From Aquabacterium sp. CECT 9606 (GTDB lineage: Bacteria > Pseudomonadota > Gammaproteobacteria > Burkholderiales > Burkholderiaceae_C), in NCBI RefSeq assembly GCF_918741295.1, contig NZ_CAKKNB010000005.1, positions 186,001-250,000 of the forward strand: 64,000 nucleotides of DNA. The letters are read 5' to 3'. This document shows positions 1-9,974 of this stretch, piece by piece; the stretch's first letter is position 1; the number at the start of each line of letters is the position of its first letter. The notes beneath the pieces are model-generated. The model saw nothing but the letters and a program-made list of their open reading frames with translations, had not been told where the DNA came from and did not search any database. Position numbers and translations under genes: made by a program.

Positions 1-1
1 C

Positions 2-1729
2 GCCGACCACGAAAAAGTGGTCGACACCGTGATGGACAACAACGCCATCGAACGCGAGCGGGGCATCACCATCCTGGCCAAGAACTGCGCCGTGAGCTGG
101 GAAGGCACGCACATCAACATCGTCGACACCCCGGGCCACGCCGACTTCGGTGGTGAAGTGGAACGCGCGCTGTCCATGGTCGACGGCGTGGTGCTGCTGA
201 TCGACGCGCAAGAAGGCCCGATGCCGCAAACGCGCTTCGTGACCAAGAAGGCGCTGGCCCTGGGCCTCAAGCCCATCGTCGTGGTCAACAAGGTCGACAA
301 GCCCGGTGCGAAGCCCGATGCCGTGGTCAACGCCGCTTTCGACCTGTTCGACAAGCTGGGTGCCACCGACGAGCAACTGGACTTTCCCGTGGTGTATGCC
401 TCTGGCATCAATGGGTGGACTTCGCTGACCGAAGGCGCGCCTGGTGAGAAGTGGGGCGAAGACATGTCGGCCCTGTTCAACACTGTGCTCAAGCACGTGC
501 CGGCTCAATCGGGCGACCCCGCAGCCCCTCTGCAACTGCAGATTTCGGCGCTGGACTTCTCGACCTTCGTGGGCCGCATCGGCGTGGGCCGCATCAGCCA
601 GGGCACGATCAAGCCCGGCCAGGACGTGCTCGTGATGGAAGGCCCTGAAGGCCGGTCCATCAAGGGCCGCATCAACCAGGTGCTGACTTTCCAAGGCCTG
701 GACCGTGTGCAAGTGACCGAAGCCGGTCCTGGCAACATCGTGCTGATCAACGGCATCGAAGACATCAACATTGGCGTGACGGTGACCGACCGTGAGAACC
801 CACAGCCTCTGCCGATGCTCAAGATCGACGAGCCTACCCTGACCATGAATTTCTGCGTGAACAACTCGCCTTTGGCCGGTCGTGAAGGCAAGTACGTGAC
901 CAGCCGCCAGATCTGGGACCGCCTGCAGAAAGAGCTGCAACACAACGTGGCCCTGCGCGTCAAGGAAACCGATGAAGACGGTGTCTTTGAAGTCATGGGC
1001 CGTGGCGAACTGCACCTGACCATCCTGCTGGAAAACATGCGCCGTGAAGGCTACGAGCTGGCTGTCTCCAAGCCCCGCGTGGTGTTTCAGGAGATCAACG
1101 GCGAGAAGTGCGAGCCGATGGAGCTGGTGACCGTTGACGTCGAAGAGATCCACCAGGGTGGCGTGATGCAGGCCCTGGGTCTGCGCAAGGGTGACATGGT
1201 CAACATGGAGCCCGATGGCCATGGGCGTGTGCGTCTGGAATACCGCATCCCGGCCCGTGGCCTGATTGGCTTCAGCAACGAGTTCATGAACTTGACCCGT
1301 GGCTCTGGCCTGATCGCCTCCTTGTTTGACGGCTACGAGCCGCACAAGGGCGAGATTGGTGGCCGCAAGAACGGCGTGCTGATCTCCATGGACGAAGGTG
1401 AAATCTTCACTTACGCCCTGGGCAAGCTGGACGACCGTGGCCGCATGTTCGTCAAGCCGAACGACCCCGTGTACGAAGGCATGATCGTTGGTATCCACAG
1501 CCGTGACAACGACTTGGTCGTGAACGCGACGCGCACCAAGCAGCTGACCAACTTCCGTGTGTCTGGCAAGGAAGACGCGATCAAGATCACGCCTCCGATC
1601 GACCTGACGCTGGAATACGGCGTTGACTTCATCGACGACGACGAGCTGGTTGAAATCACGCCCAAGTCGATCCGTGTGCGCAAGCGATTCCTCAAGGAAA
1701 GCGATCGCAAGCGCAACCGCAACGCTTGA
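2..1729 (+). CDS. typA: ribosome-associated GTPase TypA/BipA, 5' end outside window
   Basis: This is a translational GTPase of the EF-G/LepA type that binds ribosomes and helps 50S assembly and stress or cold adaptation. The frame is open from base 2, so about 30 N-terminal residues, including the P-loop, lie upstream. Visible signatures are the switch I stretch [12 protein letters not shown], the G3 motif DTPGHADFG and the G4 motif NKVDKPGA, followed by domain II, EF-G-like domains III and V, and the BipA-specific C-terminal domain ending in a basic [15 protein letters not shown] tail. About 575 residues are present against roughly 607 usual. The assignment is firm. The internal GTG at position 17 is not the start. 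Confidence 0.96.
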   Translation, partial: ADHEKVVDTVMDNNAIERERGITILAKNCAVSWEGTHINIVDTPGHADFGGEVERALSMVDGVVLLIDAQEGPMPQTRFVTKKALALGLKPIVVVNKVDKPGAKPDAVVNAAFDLFDKLGATDEQLDFPVVYASGINGWTSLTEGAPGEKWGEDMSALFNTVLKHVPAQSGDPAAPLQLQISALDFSTFVGRIGVGRISQGTIKPGQDVLVMEGPEGRSIKGRINQVLTFQGLDRVQVTEAGPGNIVLINGIEDINIGVTVTDRENPQPLPMLKIDEPTLTMNFCVNNSPLAGREGKYVTSRQIWDRLQKELQHNVALRVKETDEDGVFEVMGRGELHLTILLENMRREGYELAVSKPRVVFQEINGEKCEPMELVTVDVEEIHQGGVMQALGLRKGDMVNMEPDGHGRVRLEYRIPARGLIGFSNEFMNLTRGSGLIASLFDGYEPHKGEIGGRKNGVLISMDEGEIFTYALGKLDDRGRMFVKPNDPVYEGMIVGIHSRDNDLVVNATRTKQLTNFRVSGKEDAIKITPPIDLTLEYGVDFIDDDELVEITPKSIRVRKRFLKESDRKRNRNA

Positions 1730-1772
1730 GTTCGTTCCGCTCTTGATTTGACGCGTTGAGAGGTCGTTCACC

Positions 1773-2870
1773 ATGATTGAAGTCCGCATGGTGGGTTCGG
1801 TGGGCGTGATCCGCTTGAACCGGCCCAAGGCGCTCAACGCGCTCAATCTGGAGATGGTCAGGGCGCTGACCGAGGTGCTGCGACGTTGGGAACATGATCC
1901 CGCCGTCGTGGGCATCGTGCTGCGTGGCTCGGCCCGCCCTGGCGAGGACGCGGCCAATTTCTGTGCGGGCGGTGATATCCGCTTCATGCACAGCGCGGCC
2001 TTGTCGGGCGATTTGCGGCTCGACGACTTCTTCACCGAAGAATACGCACTCGACCACCTGTTGCACCGCTTTCACAAGCCCATCGTGGCCTGGATGGAAG
2101 GCATCGTGATGGGTGGCGGCATGGGCTTGGCGCAAGGCGCCCGCCTTCGCGTGGTGACCGAGCGCGCCCACCTGGCCATGCCCGAAACGCGCATTGGCCT
2201 GTTCCCCGATGTGGCCGGCGGCTACTTTTTATCGCGCTGCCCTGGCAGGGTGGGCGAGTACCTGGGGGTGTGCGGCAAAGGCATTGCCGCGGCCGAGGCC
2301 TTGGCCTGGGGTTTGGCGGATGCATACGCGCCCGCCCGCGAATTGGATCCCTGGCTTGAGTCGCTGGCACAGAGGCCGCCCAGCACCGATGCCGGCTTTC
2401 TGCGCCGTGCCCGGGCCATGCTGAACCTGGTGGACCAGTCGGGCGTGAAGCCCTCCGTGCTGTTGGCCGAGCGTGAGCGCATTGACCGACATTTCGCGCA
2501 CCACACCGTGGCCGAGATCTTGTCGTCGCTGGCCACCGATGACAGCGAATGGGCGCGTCAGACCATTCACCACATGTCGGGCAACTCGCCCTTGATGATG
2601 TGCGTGACCTTGGAGCAGATCCGCCGCGCACGCGCCATGAGTTTGTCGCAGGTGTTTCGCATGGAGCGCGACATGGTGCGTCATTGCTTTGGCCTGCGCC
2701 GAGGCCGCGAGAGCGAAACCGTGGAAGGCATCCGGGCGCTGGCCGTTGACAAGGACCAGCAGCCCATGTGGAATCCCGCCAATACCTCCGAAGTGACCGC
2801 AGAAATGGTGCAGGCTTTCTTTCAAAGCCCCTGGCCGCAGTGGCTGCACCCGCTGCGTGACTTGAGCTGA
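1773..2870 (+). CDS. enoyl-CoA hydratase/isomerase family, 3-hydroxyisobutyryl-CoA hydrolase-like
   Basis: A 365-residue crotonase-fold protein. Its length and its ECH_2-type C-terminal half match 3-hydroxyisobutyryl-CoA hydrolases of valine breakdown rather than ordinary 260-residue hydratases. The oxyanion-hole segments are visible as NFCAGGDIRFMHS (about residues 65-77) and EGIVMGGGMGL (about 108-118). They are followed by the family hallmark MPETRIGLFPDVAGGYF, which carries the catalytic Glu/Asp region. A GAGAGG Shine-Dalgarno-like stretch precedes ATG 1773. It lies 43 bases after typA and 2 bases before dusA. The exact acyl-CoA substrate cannot be read from the sequence. Confidence 0.82.
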   Translation: MIEVRMVGSVGVIRLNRPKALNALNLEMVRALTEVLRRWEHDPAVVGIVLRGSARPGEDAANFCAGGDIRFMHSAALSGDLRLDDFFTEEYALDHLLHRFHKPIVAWMEGIVMGGGMGLAQGARLRVVTERAHLAMPETRIGLFPDVAGGYFLSRCPGRVGEYLGVCGKGIAAAEALAWGLADAYAPARELDPWLESLAQRPPSTDAGFLRRARAMLNLVDQSGVKPSVLLAERERIDRHFAHHTVAEILSSLATDDSEWARQTIHHMSGNSPLMMCVTLEQIRRARAMSLSQVFRMERDMVRHCFGLRRGRESETVEGIRALAVDKDQQPMWNPANTSEVTAEMVQAFFQSPWPQWLHPLRDLS

Positions 2871-2872
2871 AA

Positions 2873-3919
2873 ATGAATCGCGAAATGAGCCCGCAACACA
2901 GCCCATGGCGCCTGTCGGTGGCCCCGATGATGGACTGGACGGACCGGCATTGTCGCTACTTCCACCGCCAGCTCAGCCAACACGCCCGCCTGTACACCGA
3001 GATGGTGACCACGGGTGCGCTGCTGCACGGCAATGTGCCCCGCCATCTGGACTTCAACACGGAAGAGCACCCTGTGGCCCTGCAACTGGGCGGCAGCGAA
3101 CCTGCCGACCTGGCCGCCTGTGCCAAGCTGGCCCAGCAATGGGGTTACGATGAGGTCAACCTCAACTGCGGTTGCCCCAGCGAGCGCGTGCAACGCGGCG
3201 CTTTTGGCGCTTGCCTGATGGCCGAAGCGCCTTTGGTGGCCGATGGCGTCAAGGCCATGCTGGATGCCACGGGTGGCAATGCACGCATGCCGATCACGGT
3301 CAAGCACCGCATTGGCATCGACCAGGGCGAGAGCTACGACTTCGTTCGCGATTTCGTGGGCACGATCGCCGACACTGGCTGCGAGGTGTTCATGGTGCAC
3401 GCCCGCAATGCCTGGTTGAAGGGCCTGAGTCCTAAAGAGAACCGCGAGGTGCCGCCACTGCGTTACGAGTTCGTGCACCGGCTCAAGCGCGATTTTCCAA
3501 ACCTGACGATTGTGCTCAATGGGGGCATCACCGACAACGCACAGATTGCCGAGCAACTCAAACCGGGTTCGGTTTACGAGGGGGTGACACTGGATGGTGT
3601 CATGGTCGGCCGTGCTGCATACCACCAGCCCTGGATGATGGCCAACTGGGATGCCCTGTTCTATGGCGACGAATCCTTGGGCACCGACCGGCGCCGTGAA
3701 GACCTGGAAGCGGCCATGGTGGCTTACTGCGAGCGTGAAATCGCGCGCACCCAGGGCATGGAAGGCTCGGCGGTGCGCTGGCCCGCAGTGATCCGGCACA
3801 TTCTGGGCCTGTACAACGGCTTGCCCGGTGCGCGCCGTTGGCGTCAGGTTTGGTCAGACCATCAACTCAAGGCCTTGCCGCCTTCCGAGGTGATGCGCCT
3901 TGCTCATCAGCGCGCATGA
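2873..3919 (+). CDS. dusA: tRNA-dihydrouridine(20/20a) synthase DusA
   Basis: FMN-dependent reductase that converts uridine 20/20a in the tRNA D-loop to dihydrouridine. The TIM-barrel start is LSVAPMMDWTDRHCR. The catalytic cysteine lies in NLNCGCPSERVQRGAFG (Cys101), with the DusA-specific sequence following. The FMN phosphate-binding segments NGGI and VMVGRAAYHQPW are present near residues 219 and 243. At 348 residues it is of normal size. ATG 2873 follows the preceding stop by 2 bases, and an in-frame ATG at 2885 is an alternative start. The gene ends at a strong terminator shared with the convergent rplI operon. Confidence 0.95.
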   Translation: MNREMSPQHSPWRLSVAPMMDWTDRHCRYFHRQLSQHARLYTEMVTTGALLHGNVPRHLDFNTEEHPVALQLGGSEPADLAACAKLAQQWGYDEVNLNCGCPSERVQRGAFGACLMAEAPLVADGVKAMLDATGGNARMPITVKHRIGIDQGESYDFVRDFVGTIADTGCEVFMVHARNAWLKGLSPKENREVPPLRYEFVHRLKRDFPNLTIVLNGGITDNAQIAEQLKPGSVYEGVTLDGVMVGRAAYHQPWMMANWDALFYGDESLGTDRRREDLEAAMVAYCEREIARTQGMEGSAVRWPAVIRHILGLYNGLPGARRWRQVWSDHQLKALPPSEVMRLAHQRA

Positions 3920-3947
3920 AAAAAGGCACCCGAAGGTGCCTTTTTGT
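3919..3947. terminator. bidirectional rho-independent terminator between dusA and rplI
   Basis: A perfect stem AAAAAGGCACC/GGTGCCTTTTT with a CGAA tetraloop, with A and T runs on the two sides. It can therefore terminate dusA on the plus strand and rplI on the minus strand. Confidence 0.92.
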
Positions 3948-3981
3948 TGTGCGAGGTGGAAACCTCTGACCGAGTGATCGA

Positions 3982-4434
3982 TCAGGCGGTTTCGCCAACC
4001 ACGGCAACGGTCACGTCCACCACCACATCGGTGTGCAAAGCCACCGACACGCTGTGTTCGCCAACGATCTTCAAAGGACCATTGGGCATGCGCACCTGGG
4101 CCTTGGCGACCTCATAGCCAGCCTTCTTCAGGCCTTCGGCGATGTCGGCGTTGGTGACCGAACCGAACAGGCGGCCGTCAACGCCAGCCTTTTGGCTCAC
4201 GGTCACGGTTTTGCCGCTCAGGCGATCGCCCAGGGCTTGGGCTGCTGCGTGCTTCTCGGCTTGGGCCTTTTCGATCTCGGCGCGGCGAGCTTCGAATTCG
4301 GCGATGGCCTTTTCAGTGGCACGGCGGGCACGGCCCGAAGGGATCAGGAAATTACGGGCGTAGCCGTCTTTGACCTTGACCACGTCACCCAGGCTGCCCA
4401 GGTTGACGACTTTTTCGAGGAGGATGATTTGCAT
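3982..4434 (-). CDS. rplI: 50S ribosomal protein L9
   Basis: 150 residues starting with [32 protein letters not shown], the diagnostic L9 N-terminal domain that binds 23S rRNA. A long Ala/Glu/Lys-rich connecting helix and the C-terminal domain follow. It is the last gene of the rpsF-priB-rpsR-rplI operon, 12 bases after rpsR, and is closed by the terminator at 3919-3947. The start ATG 4434 is supported by an AGGAG sequence a few bases upstream on the minus strand. Confidence 0.97.
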   Translation of the reverse strand: MQIILLEKVVNLGSLGDVVKVKDGYARNFLIPSGRARRATEKAIAEFEARRAEIEKAQAEKHAAAQALGDRLSGKTVTVSQKAGVDGRLFGSVTNADIAEGLKKAGYEVAKAQVRMPNGPLKIVGEHSVSVALHTDVVVDVTVAVVGETA

Positions 4435-4446
4435 GTCGAAAACTCC

Positions 4447-4740
4447 TTAGACCTTGTGCTGGTCGCTGTAAGGCAGCATGGCCAGGAAGCGAGCGCGCTT
4501 GATGGCGGTTGTCAGCTGGCGTTGATAGATCGCGCGCGTGCCGGTCAGGCGAGCGGGGATGATCTTGCCGTTTTCGGCGATGAAGTCGCGCAGGGTGTCG
4601 ACATCCTTGTAGTCGATCTGCTCAACACCGGTGACGGTGAAGCGGCAGAAGCGCTTGCGGCGGAACAGCAACGATTGGGTGTTGCGTTTACCTTTGCGGT
4701 CTTTGGAGAACTTGCCGTTCTTGGAACGAGGAGCGGGCAT
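4447..4740 (-). CDS. rpsR: 30S ribosomal protein S18
   Basis: 97 residues with the S18 core, including [13 protein letters not shown], the [13 protein letters not shown] stretch and [12 protein letters not shown] basic N-terminal extension is typical of Burkholderiales. S18 forms a heterodimer with S6 on the 30S platform, and S6 is encoded two genes upstream in the same operon. It sits 12 bases after priB. Confidence 0.97.
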   Translation of the reverse strand: MPAPRSKNGKFSKDRKGKRNTQSLLFRRKRFCRFTVTGVEQIDYKDVDTLRDFIAENGKIIPARLTGTRAIYQRQLTTAIKRARFLAMLPYSDQHKV

Positions 4741-4752
4741 TTGATGACCTCT

Positions 4753-5043
4753 TTAAACAGTGTCGTTGAGTTCGGTGATGTGCAGCAGCACGCCGCGTCC
4801 GTTGCGAGGAGCTCCCAGGAAACCAGCCAGCCCGAAGGGCACGCCAATCTCGAATCGGGTCAATTGCTCGGCAATCGATCCGATGGCCACCGCCTTGATG
4901 TCCATGGCCACCTTGCGGGGCTGCTGGGCTTCGACGACATCCGATTCATGTTTCAGAACCAGGTCGAGGGCGGGTAATCCGGCCGGGGTGTATCTCAGCG
5001 CTTTGCGTTCGATGATCTGGGCTGTCAACAGCACACGGTTCAT
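4753..5043 (-). CDS. priB: primosomal replication protein N, PriB
   Basis: A 96-residue single OB-fold protein related to SSB (MNRVLLTAQIIERKALRYTPAGLPALDLVLKHES...). It acts in PriA-dependent replication restart. Its place between rpsF and rpsR is the canonical proteobacterial position. Family and context agree. Confidence 0.95.
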   Translation of the reverse strand: MNRVLLTAQIIERKALRYTPAGLPALDLVLKHESDVVEAQQPRKVAMDIKAVAIGSIAEQLTRFEIGVPFGLAGFLGAPRNGRGVLLHITELNDTV

Positions 5044-5075
5044 GAGAACGCGGACGCGATGCCTTGCGGCATCAA

Positions 5076-5447
5076 TCAGGCAGCAGCTTGTTGCTCTTGG
5101 TGACTGGCCTTGCGGGCTTCATCACGCTCAACTTGCTTCATCATGATGGACGGGCCGGCCGGAGCCTTGTCGTTCACCACGGTCAGGTGACGCAGCACGG
5201 CGTCATTGAACTTGAAGCCGGTTTCGAGTTCAACCAAGGTTTCCTTGGTGGTCTCGATGTTCAGGCACAGGTAGTGCGCCTTGGCCAGCTTGACGATCTG
5301 GTAAGCCAGTTGACGGCGGCCCCAGTCTTCAACGCGGTGCACCTGGCCGCCGGTGGAAGTGATCAGGGTCTTGTAGCGCTCCAGCATGGCCGGAACTTGT
5401 TCGCTTTGATCCGGGTGGATCAGCAGCACGATTTCATAGTGACGCAT
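5076..5447 (-). CDS. rpsF: 30S ribosomal protein S6
   Basis: 123 residues beginning [25 protein letters not shown], the standard S6 start, with an Ala/Gln-rich C-terminal tail. It is the first gene of the operon. The leader from the predicted promoter (5592-5620) to ATG 5447 is about 140 bases. In other bacteria the S6:S18 complex can bind such leaders to repress the operon. I see a CCG-containing hairpin-capable stretch in this leader but cannot fold it here. Confidence 0.97.
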   Translation of the reverse strand: MRHYEIVLLIHPDQSEQVPAMLERYKTLITSTGGQVHRVEDWGRRQLAYQIVKLAKAHYLCLNIETTKETLVELETGFKFNDAVLRHLTVVNDKAPAGPSIMMKQVERDEARKASHQEQQAAA

Positions 5448-5591
5448 AAATGCTCCTTATGGATTCCCCGCCTGGCGCCTTTGAATGGGTCACCAGGAAG
5501 GATGGAAGCCGTCGCGAAGCGTCAAACCCGCAAACGGCAAGGGCTGCTCAAATGTCTAAAACACATCCAAGCAACAAATGGGTAGCCCAAG

Positions 5592-5620
5592 ATTATAGTG
5601 CGGATATTGACTTTTGCCAA
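5592..5620 (-). promoter_or_regulatory. sigma-70-type promoter of the rpsF operon
   Basis: On the minus strand TTGGCA and TATAAT are separated by exactly 17 bases, at the expected distance upstream of rpsF. The -35 region lies inside a short inverted repeat (GGATATTG/CAATATCC, 5602-5626). Confidence 0.75.
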
Positions 5621-5647
5621 TATCCGCGCTGCAGGCCTACTGAGGGC

Positions 5648-8056
5648 TTACTTCTTCTGTGCCAGGCGCTGCCAGGTTTCAACCACCGTGTCGGGGTTGA
5701 GTGACATCGACACGATGCCTTCCTCGGCCAGCCAGTCGGCAAAGTCGGGGTGGTCACTGGGGCCTTGTCCGCAAATGCCAATGTATTTGCCTTGAGCTCG
5801 GCAAGCCGCGATGGCGCGCGAAATCATGGCCTTGACGGCTGGATCGCGCTCATCGAAGTCTTGCGCCAGCACTTCCAGGCCGGAATCACGGTCCAGGCCC
5901 AGGGTGAGCTGGGTCAGGTCGTTCGAGCCGATGGACATGCCGTCGAAGAATTCCAGGAACTGGTCAGCCAAGATGGCGTTGCTGGGCACCTCGCACATCA
6001 TGATGACCTTGAGGCCGTCCTTGCCGCCTTGCGATTCGCGCACCAGGCCGTGGTCGGCCAGCATGGTGGTGACCTTCTCGGCCTGCTTCAGGGTGCGCAC
6101 GAAAGGCACCATAATTTCGACGTTGGTCAGGCCCATGTCGACGCGCACGCGCTTGAGGGCTTCGCATTCCATGGCAAAGGCCTCGCCGAACTCGGCGCTG
6201 ATGTAGCGCGAGGCGCCACGGAAGCCCAGCATGGGGTTTTCTTCTTCAGGCTCGTAGCGCGAGCCGCCGATGAGCTTTTTGTACTCGTTGGACTTGAAAT
6301 CGGACAGGCGCACGATGACGGGCTTGGGCCAGAAGGCGGCGGCGATGGTGGCGATGCCTTCGGCCAGCTTGTCGACGTAAAAGGCTCGTGGGCTGGCGTG
6401 GCCACGGGCAACGGACTCGACGGCCTTTTTCAGGTCGTTGTCGACATTGGGGTAGTCGAGGATGGCCTTGGGGTGCACGCCGATGTTGTTGTTGATGATG
6501 AATTCGAGCCGCGCCAGGCCCACGCCGCTGTTGGGCATCTGGGCGAAGTCAAAAGCCAGTTGCGGGTTGCCCACGTTCATCATGATCTTGATGCCGACGT
6601 GGGGCATTTCGCCGCGCGTGACTTCGGTGATCTCGGTTTCCAGCAGGCCGTCGTAGATGTGGCCAGTGTCGCCTTCGGAGCAGGCCACGGTGACCAGGGC
6701 GCCGTCCTTCAGTTTTTCGGTCGCGTTGCCGCAGCCAACCACGGCGGGGATGCCCAGTTCACGCGCGATGATGGCGGCGTGGCAGGTGCGCCCGCCCCGG
6801 TTGGTGACGATGGCGCTGGCGCGTTTCATGACTGGTTCCCAATTGGGATCGGTCATGTCGGTGACGAGCACGTCACCGGGTTGGACGGTGTCCATGTCGG
6901 CCAACGAGTGCACCACGCGCACGGGGCCAGTACCGATCTTCTGGCCAATGGCGCGGCCTTCGGCCAGCACGGTGCCGGTGCTCTTGAGCTTGTAGCGCTG
7001 CTCGGTCTTGCCTTGCTGCTGGCTCTTCACGGTCTCAGGCCGGGCCTGCAGGATGTAGATCTTGCCGTCGGTGCCGTCCTTGCCCCACTCGATGTCCATG
7101 GGGCGGCCGTAGTGCTGCTCGATGACGAGCGCGTACTTGCCCAGCTCGGTCACGTCTTCGTTGCTCAGGCTGTAGCGGTTGCGCAGTTCGTGCGTGGTGT
7201 CCACCGTGCGCACAAGCTTGCCGGAGGCTGCTTTTTCCTCGGGCGTGGCGAACTCCATCTTGATCAGCTTGGAGCCCAGGTTGCGGCGGATCACGGCCTG
7301 CTTGCCAGCTTTCAGCGCGGGCTTGTGCACGTAGAACTCGTCAGGGTTCACGGCGCCTTGCACCACGGTCTCGCCCAGGCCATAGCTGGAGGTGATGAAG
7401 ACGACGTCTTCGAAGCCCGATTCGGTGTCGATGGTGAACATGACGCCAGCGGCACCCAGGTCAGAGCGCACCATGCGCTGCACACCGGCCGACAGGGCCA
7501 CCACGTCGTGGGCGAAGCCCTTGTGCACGCGGTAGGAGATGGCGCGGTCGTTGTACAGCGAGGCGAACACTTCCTTCATCTTGTGCAGGATGTCTTCGAT
7601 GCCGACGACGTTCAGGAAGGTCTCTTGCTGGCCGGCAAACGAGGCGTCGGGCAGGTCTTCGGCGGTGGCCGACGAGCGCACGGCGAAGGAGGCCTGCAGG
7701 TTGTCGCCAGCCAGCGTGACGAAGGCGTCGCGGATGGCTTTTTCCAGATCAGCCGGGAAAGGTTGTGCCTCGACCCAGCCGCGGATTTCGGCACCGGCTT
7801 CGGCCAGGGCCCGGACGTCTTCGGTGTCCAGGGCAGCCAGGCGTTGGCTGATGCGCTCGGTCAGGCCGTTGTGTTTGAGGAATTCACGGAAGGCGTGGGC
7901 CGTGGTGGCGAAGCCGGTGGGCACGCGAACGCCATCGGGCAGTTGCGAAATCATCTCGCCCAGGCTGGCGTTTTTGCCGCCAACGGACTCGACATCGGTC
8001 ATGCGCAGTTGTTCAAAGGGCACGACCAGGGCGGTCGGCTCAAAGAGGGTAGACAT
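5648..8056 (-). CDS. ppsA: phosphoenolpyruvate synthase
   Basis: Makes PEP from pyruvate and ATP (gluconeogenesis). It is 802 residues from ATG 8056, which I chose because GGAGC precedes it and the protein then starts [17 protein letters not shown]; the frame runs 32 codons further upstream without homology. The N-terminal pyruvate-binding/ATP-grasp domain ([11 protein letters not shown]), the phosphohistidine domain ([22 protein letters not shown], about residues 415-436) and the C-terminal PEP-binding barrel ([16 protein letters not shown]...[11 protein letters not shown]) are all visible. It is divergent from its post-translational regulator ppsR, with ATGs 161 bases apart. Confidence 0.97.
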   Translation of the reverse strand: MSTLFEPTALVVPFEQLRMTDVESVGGKNASLGEMISQLPDGVRVPTGFATTAHAFREFLKHNGLTERISQRLAALDTEDVRALAEAGAEIRGWVEAQPFPADLEKAIRDAFVTLAGDNLQASFAVRSSATAEDLPDASFAGQQETFLNVVGIEDILHKMKEVFASLYNDRAISYRVHKGFAHDVVALSAGVQRMVRSDLGAAGVMFTIDTESGFEDVVFITSSYGLGETVVQGAVNPDEFYVHKPALKAGKQAVIRRNLGSKLIKMEFATPEEKAASGKLVRTVDTTHELRNRYSLSNEDVTELGKYALVIEQHYGRPMDIEWGKDGTDGKIYILQARPETVKSQQQGKTEQRYKLKSTGTVLAEGRAIGQKIGTGPVRVVHSLADMDTVQPGDVLVTDMTDPNWEPVMKRASAIVTNRGGRTCHAAIIARELGIPAVVGCGNATEKLKDGALVTVACSEGDTGHIYDGLLETEITEVTRGEMPHVGIKIMMNVGNPQLAFDFAQMPNSGVGLARLEFIINNNIGVHPKAILDYPNVDNDLKKAVESVARGHASPRAFYVDKLAEGIATIAAAFWPKPVIVRLSDFKSNEYKKLIGGSRYEPEEENPMLGFRGASRYISAEFGEAFAMECEALKRVRVDMGLTNVEIMVPFVRTLKQAEKVTTMLADHGLVRESQGGKDGLKVIMMCEVPSNAILADQFLEFFDGMSIGSNDLTQLTLGLDRDSGLEVLAQDFDERDPAVKAMISRAIAACRAQGKYIGICGQGPSDHPDFADWLAEEGIVSMSLNPDTVVETWQRLAQKK

Positions 8057-8217
8057 AGACAAAGCTCCAAGATAAAAAAATGGGTCTGTGGCAAGTCCGC
8101 CCGGGGCCGTGTAATTGTATTTATGGGGCCCTTCAGGCGATCTGCGCACCAAGTTGATCGGATTGTAGGGGGCAGCCTATGATCCTGCCTTGTTCAAGCT
8201 CTTTCCCGGCGTTACCC

Positions 8218-9036
8218 ATGTCTGACCGCAGCGTTTTTTTCGTGTCCGATGGCACCGGCATCACTGCCGAAACCCTGGGCAACTCCATCCTGGCCCAGTT
8301 CGCGGTCAAGCCGCGCCATGTGCGCCGGCCCTTCATCGACACGGTGGACAAGGCTTTTCAGGTGGTGAGAGAGATCAACGCCGCTGGTGAGCGCGAGGGC
8401 AAGCGCGCCGTGGTGTTCACCACTTTGGCCAATGACGATGTGCTCAACATCCTCAAGGCGTGCAACGGCAAGGTCTTTGACATGATCAAGACTTTTGTGG
8501 AGCCGCTCGAGGAAGAGTTCGGCCTGAAGTCCAACCACCGGGTGGGCCGCTTCAGCGACGCCAGCCAGGACCGCGAGTACAACGACCGCATCGACGCCAT
8601 CAATTTCACGCTGGAGCATGACGACGGCCAGTCTGGGCGCAGCCTGGAGACGTCGGACGTGGTGCTGGTGGGTGTGAGCCGCAGCGGCAAGACGCCGACT
8701 TCTTTGTATTTGGCGATGCAACATGGCATCAAGGCGGCCAACGTGCCCTTGATCCCCGAGGATTTCGAGCGCGGCTTCTTGCCCGCCATGCTCAAGCCTC
8801 ACAAGAAGAAGTGCTTCGGCCTGACCATCGACCCAGTGCGTTTGTCCCAAATCCGCAATGAACGCCGGCCCGGCAGCAAGTACGCCAGCCTGGAGAACTG
8901 CCGATTGGAGGTCAGCCAGGCCGAGGCCATGATGCGGCGCGAGGGCATTGCCTGGCTGTCGTCCACCCATAAATCGATCGAAGAGATCGCCACCACCATC
9001 CTGCGCGACCTGCGCCCTGACCGACTGATCTATTGA
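8218..9036 (+). CDS. ppsR: PEP synthase regulatory kinase/pyrophosphorylase (PSRP, DUF299)
   Basis: Bifunctional enzyme that inactivates PEP synthase by ADP-dependent phosphorylation and restores it by Pi-dependent dephosphorylation. From ATG 8218 it is 272 residues and starts MSDRSVFFVSDGTGITAETLG, the family hallmark; the open frame upstream to 8179 is not conserved-looking. The P-loop GVSRSGKTPTSLYLA lies near residue 155. Divergent pairing with ppsA fits its role. The stop overlaps the ATG of the next gene by one base (TGATG). Confidence 0.95.
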   Translation: MSDRSVFFVSDGTGITAETLGNSILAQFAVKPRHVRRPFIDTVDKAFQVVREINAAGEREGKRAVVFTTLANDDVLNILKACNGKVFDMIKTFVEPLEEEFGLKSNHRVGRFSDASQDREYNDRIDAINFTLEHDDGQSGRSLETSDVVLVGVSRSGKTPTSLYLAMQHGIKAANVPLIPEDFERGFLPAMLKPHKKKCFGLTIDPVRLSQIRNERRPGSKYASLENCRLEVSQAEAMMRREGIAWLSSTHKSIEEIATTILRDLRPDRLIY

Positions 9037-9854
9037 TGCCTGAATTTGAAGAATCTCGGCCCTTCACCGAGAGCAATGCCTTGAAGCCTTTCATCAGCAC
9101 CGACGAGGATTCGATGTCGATGCAGTTCGACATGAGTCTGATCCAGAGCCGCATGAGGCTGGATGACCCCATCGCGCTGGACCTGCAGTACACGCGGGCG
9201 ATGATGGCGTTTTTGATGCTGAACCCCGAGCCGGCCAAGGTGCTGATGATCGGCCTGGGTGGTGGTTCGCTGGCCAAGTATTGCCATGTACACCTGCCGC
9301 AGGCCGACATCACCGTGGTGGAGATCAATCCCCACGTCATTGAGGTGCGGGATGCCTTCAAGGTGCCACCCGACAGCGATCGCTTCCGTGTGGTGTGCGA
9401 CGACGGGGCGGCCTTTGTGGCGAAGACGAAGCAGGGCACCTATGACCTGATCATGGTGGATGGCTTCAACTATGAAGGCCAGCCCGAAACGCTGATCAGC
9501 CTGGATTTCTACAAGGCCTGCCGCAAGGCTTTGACCGCCTCGGGCATCCTGGTGGTCAACCTGTCGGACGTTGAGCCCGAATGCACCCGCCTGGTCGGGC
9601 GCATCTGGCAGATCTTTGGCGAGCCGGTGATGGCCTTGGACATCGAGTGTGGCGGCAACCGCATCGTGGTGGCCAGCACGGAAGAAGTGTTCCGCGCTTG
9701 TGCAGGCAGCTTTGGACGGCGTTGGGCCGAGCTGTCGGTGGCGCACAAGGAAACGCTGCGCTTCACCACGGCATCGATCGAGTATGAACTTGAGCCTTGG
9801 CAAGGCGCAAAAAAAGCGGCCAAGGTGGTCAAGCCCAAAAAGCGCGGTCGGTGA
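9036..9854 (+). CDS. spermidine synthase-like (polyamine aminopropyltransferase fold) methyltransferase-type protein
   Basis: 272 residues from ATG 9036, translationally coupled to ppsR. It has a Rossmann fold with VLMIGLGGGSLAKYCHVHLP, the acidic nucleotide ligand ITVVEINPHVIEVRDAF, and DLIMVDGFNYEGQP, where spermidine synthases keep a catalytic Asp. Proteins of this short type lacking the N-terminal beta domain are common in Betaproteobacteria, and their substrates are mostly untested. The C-terminus is Lys-rich (KKAAKVVKPKKRGR). The fold is confident; the aminopropyltransferase activity is inference. Confidence 0.75.
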   Translation: MPEFEESRPFTESNALKPFISTDEDSMSMQFDMSLIQSRMRLDDPIALDLQYTRAMMAFLMLNPEPAKVLMIGLGGGSLAKYCHVHLPQADITVVEINPHVIEVRDAFKVPPDSDRFRVVCDDGAAFVAKTKQGTYDLIMVDGFNYEGQPETLISLDFYKACRKALTASGILVVNLSDVEPECTRLVGRIWQIFGEPVMALDIECGGNRIVVASTEEVFRACAGSFGRRWAELSVAHKETLRFTTASIEYELEPWQGAKKAAKVVKPKKRGR

Positions 9855-9974
9855 TCCACCCCTGAGGGTCACACTCACCCTGTTTCGGGGGTGAGCAGGG
9901 TATGTGCGGGTCGCGTCGCGTTGCACGGTCTTCATAAAGTGTGTGGATTGAATCCACACCAAAGAGGACAGGCC

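Noticed and set aside
5750..8182. 810-residue open frame on the plus strand opposite ppsA
   Set aside because: It mirrors ppsA codon structure in GC-rich DNA; the translation is His/Gly/Val-rich low-complexity text with no domain, while ppsA is unambiguous.
9876..9896. CTCACCC/GGGTGAG inverted repeat after the aminopropyltransferase-like gene, considered as a terminator
   Set aside because: No T run follows the stem on either strand; left unassigned.
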